Positions 58,054 to 64,000 of a stretch of 64,000 nt of DNA are shown here, piece by piece. Source of the stretch: Drechslerella dactyloides. Its lineage: Eukaryota; Ascomycota; Orbiliomycetes; Orbiliales; Orbiliaceae. A program made the position numbers and the translations under genes. The DNA is taken from assembly GCA_020064725.1 (NCBI GenBank), contig JAGTWJ010000007.1, positions 1,054,001 through 1,118,000 of the forward strand, in the 5' to 3' direction. Below the pieces are notes generated by a model, which worked only from the letters and a program-made list of their open reading frames with translations, did no database searches and was not told the origin of the DNA. Position 1 is the first letter of the stretch. Each line of letters begins with the position of its first letter.

Positions 58054-61000
58054 GGTGGAGGATGTACGGATAATTAATCAGACAGGTATGTTGAGGGGTG
58101 TGTGTAGACAGGTATACAGCTAGATCTAGAAAGAGGTTTGAGATAGGGGTATTGATCGCGATCGGTCCGTCGTCGACGGAGGACGGGCCGTTCGTCGACG
58201 GTGGCAGATTGTGTTGCGGTGTAGTTGGATCGCAGGTTGCCGATTGCAGCAAGCTCAATTTGGCGCTCCTGCCCGTTAACGTCCCTTGGGCCTGTGCGAC
58301 CAGCCGAATTCGATGTCGATTGTGAAGTCAATTGACGTCAAACTTTACTCTCGAGGCTTATCTACCAAAGACCGCAAAATTATATACGGCGTCGACGGTA
58401 AGTAATATAATCTCAAGGTGAGCGAGGTGCAGCCACAATGGCAAACTTCACGGGCCGATGTGAGATTTTTGTAGTCGGGCAGAGGAGGATGGCAAAAAAT
58501 CCTGCCTGCCGAGGGAGACCCGAGGAAGTATTATATCATCCCCTGGACGAATGGAGGTCTAACTGGCAAACGGCACCGCTAATTGCTTGAGCCGTTATCA
58601 AAGCGCAATTGACTCGGAGTGTGCGTACGGCCGTTGCTTCCCGAGAATCAATCCCAAACTACTCTAGCTACAGCTGGTTAGCGGGTTTGGCTGCGTTTGA
58701 TATGATACCTTTCCAGTGAGTGTCGCAAACCGGTATCGATCGCCCAATGCCGTGCAGAATAGCTTTAGTGGGGCCGCGATATAGAATTAAGTAAGAAAAA
58801 TAGGGCTTCAGGATGGTGCGAACTCGATTAACTGCGACCGTCGATTCGCGGCATGGATCGGTTCAATCAGGCAGAATTCAAAATATTGATTCCACTGCAT
58901 GCATTCACGTAGCACCGCGGAACGTCAAAACCGAGAATCTTCCGCCGTCGAAAAAGGTACAAGGGGCCGTGTTCTCGGTTCCTGTTGCGATGTTTTGCTA
59001 GCTTGCTTGTGGCGGGCAAGCAGATGTGGACAGTTGGAAAACCACGCAAACCTGTGCAACTAACGTCGGCTTGCACGCAGGCTGCAACCTTCTTCAAGGA
59101 TACGCAAGCCGTTAGGCGGACCAGGATGATCGTTCTCTTCGCTTCCAAGATAGTGGTACCTTGTCGACCGCTTGGGTGAGGAAAGACAAGGCAATTGAGG
59201 CAGGAGGTAGACTCGTTGGAAAAAGAAACTGGGCGAGTAGAAAAATGGTGTATTTGTAAGGGAAGGTTGTCGAACAGGCGAGGCAAATGCGCTGCTGCAG
59301 GCCGAAGCTTGTCAAAGGCGTGTGTGGCTCAAGTCGATGTCCGTGCTCCGCTGCTCTCTCTTTTCTTTATCTATCGCGACGAAGGAACTCCCCTCAGTTG
59401 CATTTGATATCGTGTCGACTGCTGCAAGAAGAAGTTTCAGGAGGGTTTGAAGCGAAGGAAGATAGGAAGATAGAAAATTTTCCTGGGTACGAGAAACAAT
59501 TGACGGATATACGTGGTGCTCCTTGAATGACTCCTGGCTTCCTTTTGTCCTGTATGAATCCAGGTGTCAAATAGCTGGCGGCGCTCCGGTTCGATCTAGT
59601 CCACCCTTCGATGTACGGACCTTTCGGAACGGAAGGTCGAGCCTGTCTTACTCTTCGTCTGCTATCGTGTTATATCGCTAGCCTTAACAATCAGGCAGAT
59701 TGATCGAGCGAGGAACTCGCGGCCGCCGAACAGAAAATTTTCGAAAGCCTCCCAAAAGAAAAAAAATATGAGTGCTAGTGTCGGTAGTACCAAGACGTTG
59801 TGAGGGCGCATATATGCATTTGTGCATGCATGCAAGACGACGATTCTATCTCTTTCTCAAGTACCTTGTCTGGCGCTTGTGGTGTGGTACATACTTTGTC
59901 ACCTGTTTTATACGCCATTCGATGAGACAGTACCAGTACTCCTTAGCCGTCCACGAGGGTGAATCTGCAATACCATGCATATGCAATAAACGGCTGTTAA
60001 ACTGGAAGGAAGCAAGAATGTGGGAACTTCCGGCTTCATAGACCAATGGTATGGGTAGATCACGTATGCGGACAACAGAAATGCGCAGTTTGCGGAGGAG
60101 GTGTTTGACTGTTTAGTTTGATTTTTTTTTTTTTGATCGAGAGGTCCTAATGGCATGCTGCACCACAGAAAAGACGCTATCGACCATCATCACTGTCTCT
60201 GATGTCTGATTCGCTAGGCAGTCGGGCAACGACGAGGCTTCCCTGCCGAATGTCTTAATTGCTTTTGTCAGAATCTATCGATTGCGATATAGATTCCTCA
60301 GCAAGCATGTTAAACGCACTACAGAAGACATTGTTCTTGCATTGCCATTTCTCAATAGCTACAGCCAATTGAATTCCGGCTTCGATTCGAATTACAATAT
60401 GATGCTGCACATACACGTTTGGTGGAAAGCGCAATTGGCAACCGTTTTTCTTATACCGGCCGGGATCAACAGGATCTTAAACCAAACTCAAAGGGATAAA
60501 TGCCTCACGTTTTATTATCATCTTATATTACTAGAAATCAGGTATTCGCGCAATGAAAGTCCGAAAATGTTCCATTCCACAGCGCTGTTTGCGACGCAAC
60601 AAAATGCAAATCGTCACTTTCATCTTCTACAAAAGTGGGGGTTCCATAGGGCCAAGAAGGCGGCTCGGGTCAAAGCGCGGGGTTGGAATAATTGCTTTCG
60701 TGTTGGTTAGTTTGTGGGCCTGGTGAAACTAGCCGTGTCGAAATTTTGAATGGAAATACGAACGAGCCGTGCGAACTGGTGAAGAAGATACCGAGGAGCA
60801 ATCAGATCTTGGCTTTCGTACTAGAATGGGAGCTGAGATACGTATCCTCCGTATACGCGTAGGTGGGTCTCAGATATCCAGGCCAAACCGACTTCTGAGA
60901 AAAGTACTTCTTATGTATTCATCTACTTAGCATGGAGTCCCGCACAGCCGGCATCAATTTGAAACCACCGCGAACGGGAGCCACACCTCTCAAATCCCGG

Positions 61001-63318
61001 TTTCTCCATGCGTCGATGGCGGGAGGATTTCCGGTGCAGCGGCAGATAAAATCTTGGTCAGCCTGGCTAATTCGATTGAAGTTGAGGAGGTCTTTCAGCC
61101 TTCGAGCTCGCCACATTCTGCCCCGACGATAACACTACCGTGGTATCTTCCTATGTTCTCTGAACATGGTATCTGTGACGCGAATATTCTCGTGAGCGGC
61201 TGATCGAAACTTGAGCTTAGCTTATCTGTTATTGTCCGAGGACGTCGGACAGGGATGCGGACAAACGTACAAACGTCGAGAAAGTCTCAATGCGGGCATC
61301 CGCGTATCCTTAGTCCGCGACCGCAGGCGGAAAGCGGGACATCAGCCCACTCGACGAAGAGGGGCCAGATGTCAAAGACGTATCTTTGCATCGGCTTCTG
61401 GTTCTCGTGAAGTGTCATTTTCTCGTGATATCACGCATTCTGTTTGCCGTTCTGTATAGAGAACATTCGCCACAAGAGCACTAGTGCTAATCGAGTATCT
61501 AATGCTAATCTCGCGTCTAGTTCGAACCCACCGAGCAAGTGTCGATCGTGAGTCAACGTAACTTTCGCCGATGAACTGCCAAGGGTATATATCGAGACGA
61601 GCACCGCAAACGGCCGACTCCCGCCAGCCTTATCAGAAGGCGTCGGGAAATAGATACCAGAAATCTTACCAACTGCTAAAATACAGAGCCGTATCGTGCC
61701 CAAGCCAAGGATTATATTTCTCACCAACAAAGCTGGGCGTGGCTGGGTTAGCCGGCGCGTCGAAACCTGATAATAGAAAACGAAGGCTTCTCCAGCCGCA
61801 AGGTATGGATAGCGCTGTATGAAGCCCAGCTTGATGTGGATCCTGCAAAGTAGAGTCTTTCCAATGGCCAGGCTCTTCCCTGCTCGTCGCAGTAGTGCTC
61901 TCGCTATTGTTGGCTGCGACTGACGAACTGATAGAGCTGTCAAAGCAAAGATTGTACGTAACGTGTACACTGATAGCGCAAGGTACAAGTATTTGGATAA
62001 TATCCAAGCTCGATTCGGCTGGACGAACACGCAAGCTGCAAGTTGTAAGTTTGCACTATTTTCTCTGCAGTTGTAGCACTGCAGTAGACCGGCTCACATG
62101 TGCGAGGCAATCGAATCCCAGGCCAGGTCAGGCCGAAGGATGTCCATCGAGGCTTGTAATTTCGAGCTCTCAAGCCACCCTGCCACTGCATACGCACGTA
62201 CTTATTTGCAGGCTTAATTTGCCTGTATAAGCACGTTTACGTTCCTCTGCAGCTGTTAGCACGAACGTTATGATCTGCAATGCATGCATGCACAGCTGCC
62301 TGTGCCGAGTTTTTCCAACGTTGGAACGCTTGTTTTTCTGCCCTCCCTGCCAGCGGCAGGCCTGCCGTTGTCCGTGTCACTGCAGTTAATATATCCCAGA
62401 ATCTCGATTGGCCGTCGATTGGAGGGATGTATTCTCCAGAACGCCCAAATTGCCCAATGGTAGCCCATAGTTTGCACCACACGCCCAACACATCTAATTG
62501 AGCTAGCGCTGGATTCACGGACGTCATTAACTGTCAATTGAGTCTAGATCGAGTCCGGGCGATAAATCCCGGTGTAGCATGTTACTTCACCGGATATTTA
62601 GTAAGGTACTGCTGTATCAACGATGTCTGATGGTGGAGAGCTAGCTAGACGGACACACGTAATGGGTTGGACAATGGCGTAAATTTTTTCGAGGAGGATC
62701 GCCAAACGTCTCGGTGCTAGCCTGCTCGGATCCAGTTCGCACTTGACCGCGATAGGTCCTCGTATTTAAGCCACCTGCCAATTGATGCAATGTAAGGAGC
62801 CTGGAACACGATTGAGGTATTATTCACTCAGTACACAACTGTAGAAATACGCGTACGATATTGTTATGTATTTGCCAACTTAGGCGAACTAGCTTTCATG
62901 CATGCAGGCGGTGCATTGCAAGCAACAAGCCGCACCAGCATCCGTATGCATCAGTTGCAACATATACGTATATATGTATAACTGCCGGTCCATCGTTGGA
63001 TTCGACTCGGGCGCATCCTCGGTTGGGTGATAATTGGCAAAATGAAGAAAAGATATACATGGCAAATGCGATGTTCTCGTCATTTCGATAGAGAAACTGA
63101 TAGAAAATAGACCGGTTGATGGAAAGGCGAGTTGAGAGTCAAAAGATAAGGACATGGCAAATATTTCCTCCTCGACCCACGCAATCGATCGATCCTTTTG
63201 ACCGGACTGTTAATCTTGCTCAAGCCGTCCAGCCATGCGCCGGAAAAGAAGCCGTCCGCCGCGACCTATGCCTGAAAGATGCTGGCGAATACGCTTGCGG
63301 GAGTGGGTGGTAGCTGGA
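58054..63318. other. Long gene-free interval (about 5.3 kb)
   Basis: No gene is supported. A 13-T run lies at 60122-60134. Overlapping open frames at 61431-62034 on the minus strand lack any recognisable motif. TGCATGCATG palindromes occur repeatedly (for example near 59822 and 62281), as elsewhere in this window. No RNA gene was identified. Confidence 0.45.
60122..60134. repeat. Poly(T) run of 13
   Basis: Thirteen consecutive T residues in non-coding sequence. Confidence 0.9.
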
Positions 63319-63511
63319 CTACGCCGGTTCGCCAGCCGGCCCGCTAAGCGTGGTTGATAGCGACGGTGGCGACCCGAAGTTCGGGGAGCCATCAGAATTC
63401 CAATTGACCTTTTGTGCCATAGTGTAACGGTTGCCGTCGCAGGCACCTGCGGAGTTGCTGGTCGCATGGTAGACATTCCAAATCTCGCTGCCATCAGGAC
63501 TGGTGAAGAAG
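63319..63511 (-). pseudogene. C-terminal exon of a GH43 glycoside hydrolase, truncated
   Basis: The minus-strand frame reads FFTSPDGSEIWNVYHATS then ACDGNRYTMAQKVNWNSDG and SPNFGSPPSLSTTLSGPAGE, ending EPA and a stop at 63319-63321. This matches the C-terminus of fungal GH43 enzymes related to exo-arabinanases and arabinofuranosidases (family pattern GHNSFFTSPDGxExWxVYHA). An acceptor (AAAATAG, exon from 63511) with a CTGAC branch point lies just upstream. The segment before it, read from about 63620 to 63563, resembles the preceding GH43 strand (RRIGPVHDESSPGHVE) and ends at a GTATGA donor, but its phase does not match the C-terminal exon by one base. No catalytic domain or signal peptide is seen in the remaining 400 bp. 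A decayed or truncated gene is most likely; a further exon beyond the window cannot be excluded. Confidence 0.55.
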
Positions 63512-64000
63512 CTATTTTGCAACATTGTCAGCATGTGCATTCATAGGTACAATTACTCATACTTTCAACGTGACCGGGGCTAGACTCGTCGTGGACTGGC
63601 CCTATCCGGCGAAAGCCGAAGTGGCCTTCTACAGACTCCATGGACTGCAACTGTTTAAAATTGTATTCATGAATTCGGCAATTGCATCCATCGTATGGCA
63701 GGTTCAGTGCACGGTCTTGGGTATCCGGCCAGCAACCCGTATGGCCAGTGTCCATGTTGAAGGACGGCACGCAACAGGAGATAGAAGACAGCTAGTCGTG
63801 CAAACCAAACCCATGAACAAAGGAGAGATAGGCTTATGGAGTCAATTCAGTGGTTGATGAAATCTCAAAATAATGCGGAACGAAATATTCCTGACAATCT
63901 CCTGCAGCCTGGGGTACTGCGAGGCTTCGCACGGCCTCAAGAGATCACTGATTTCCATTCTGTTATATGTCGATAGCTGGCGAAATGGACGTAAAACTGC
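63512..64000. other. Upstream part of the GH43 remnant, window edge
   Basis: An open minus-strand frame at 63563-63770 joins the GH43-like fragment out of phase. Beyond that, no coding sequence was recognised before the end of the window. Confidence 0.35.

Noticed and set aside
60282..60710. 142-codon plus-strand frame
   Set aside because: It begins with a non-ATG codon, is AT-influenced, and shows no recognisable domain.
61431..62034. Two overlapping minus-strand frames of 199 and 122 codons
   Set aside because: Neither has a recognisable motif or splice context, and both being open points to chance.

Overview
The window is nuclear DNA of a filamentous ascomycete (Pezizomycotina). The reasons are short spliceosomal introns (51-182 nt) with GTAWGT/GTGAGT-type donors and CTAAC/CTGAC branch points, fungal housekeeping genes (gamma-COP, cytosolic AspRS, Ssz1), secreted plant cell wall hydrolases, small cysteine-rich secreted proteins, AT-rich TA-heavy islands that look like decayed repeats, and long gene-free intervals. 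Nothing prokaryotic or viral is visible. I rebuilt gene models by hand from splice sites and reading phase; species cannot be named from this sequence.

Layout, 0-17 kb: the 3' end of coatomer gamma (+), a GH5 beta-mannanase (+), an F-box protein (-), an eight-cysteine secreted protein (-), a gene relic at 9.4-10.1 kb (-), a 126-residue six-cysteine secreted protein set between AT-rich islands (-), a GH43 endo-arabinanase (+) and a DUF5071-like protein (-) with three CCAAT boxes upstream. This part looks like an accessory, plant-polymer or host-interaction segment.

Layout, 18-37 kb: a head-to-head pair of unrecognised genes (404 aa on -, 1512 aa on +), then about 8.8 kb without a gene, then a 595-aa protein with a ubiquitin-like domain and a nuclear-type basic motif (-).

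Layout, 37-64 kb: about 6.5 kb without a gene, cytosolic aspartyl-tRNA synthetase (+), an unrecognised acidic protein (+), a multi-pass membrane protein (-), an FMO-type flavoprotein (-), the ribosome-associated Hsp70-like Ssz1 (-), an unrecognised single-pass membrane protein (-), about 5.3 kb without a gene, and the C-terminal exon of a second GH43 enzyme whose upstream part is out of phase (-).

Three functional themes recur. Mannanase, arabinanase and a GH43 remnant act on plant polysaccharides. AspRS and Ssz1 serve translation. Gamma-COP serves vesicle traffic. The most notable observations are two GC-AG introns among 23 modelled introns, a small secreted gene that only appears once its intron is removed, decayed gene pieces, and three very long gene-free intervals. 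I did not find a convincing multi-gene novel system; the best candidates for new biology are the 1512-aa/404-aa divergent pair and the 126-aa secreted protein.
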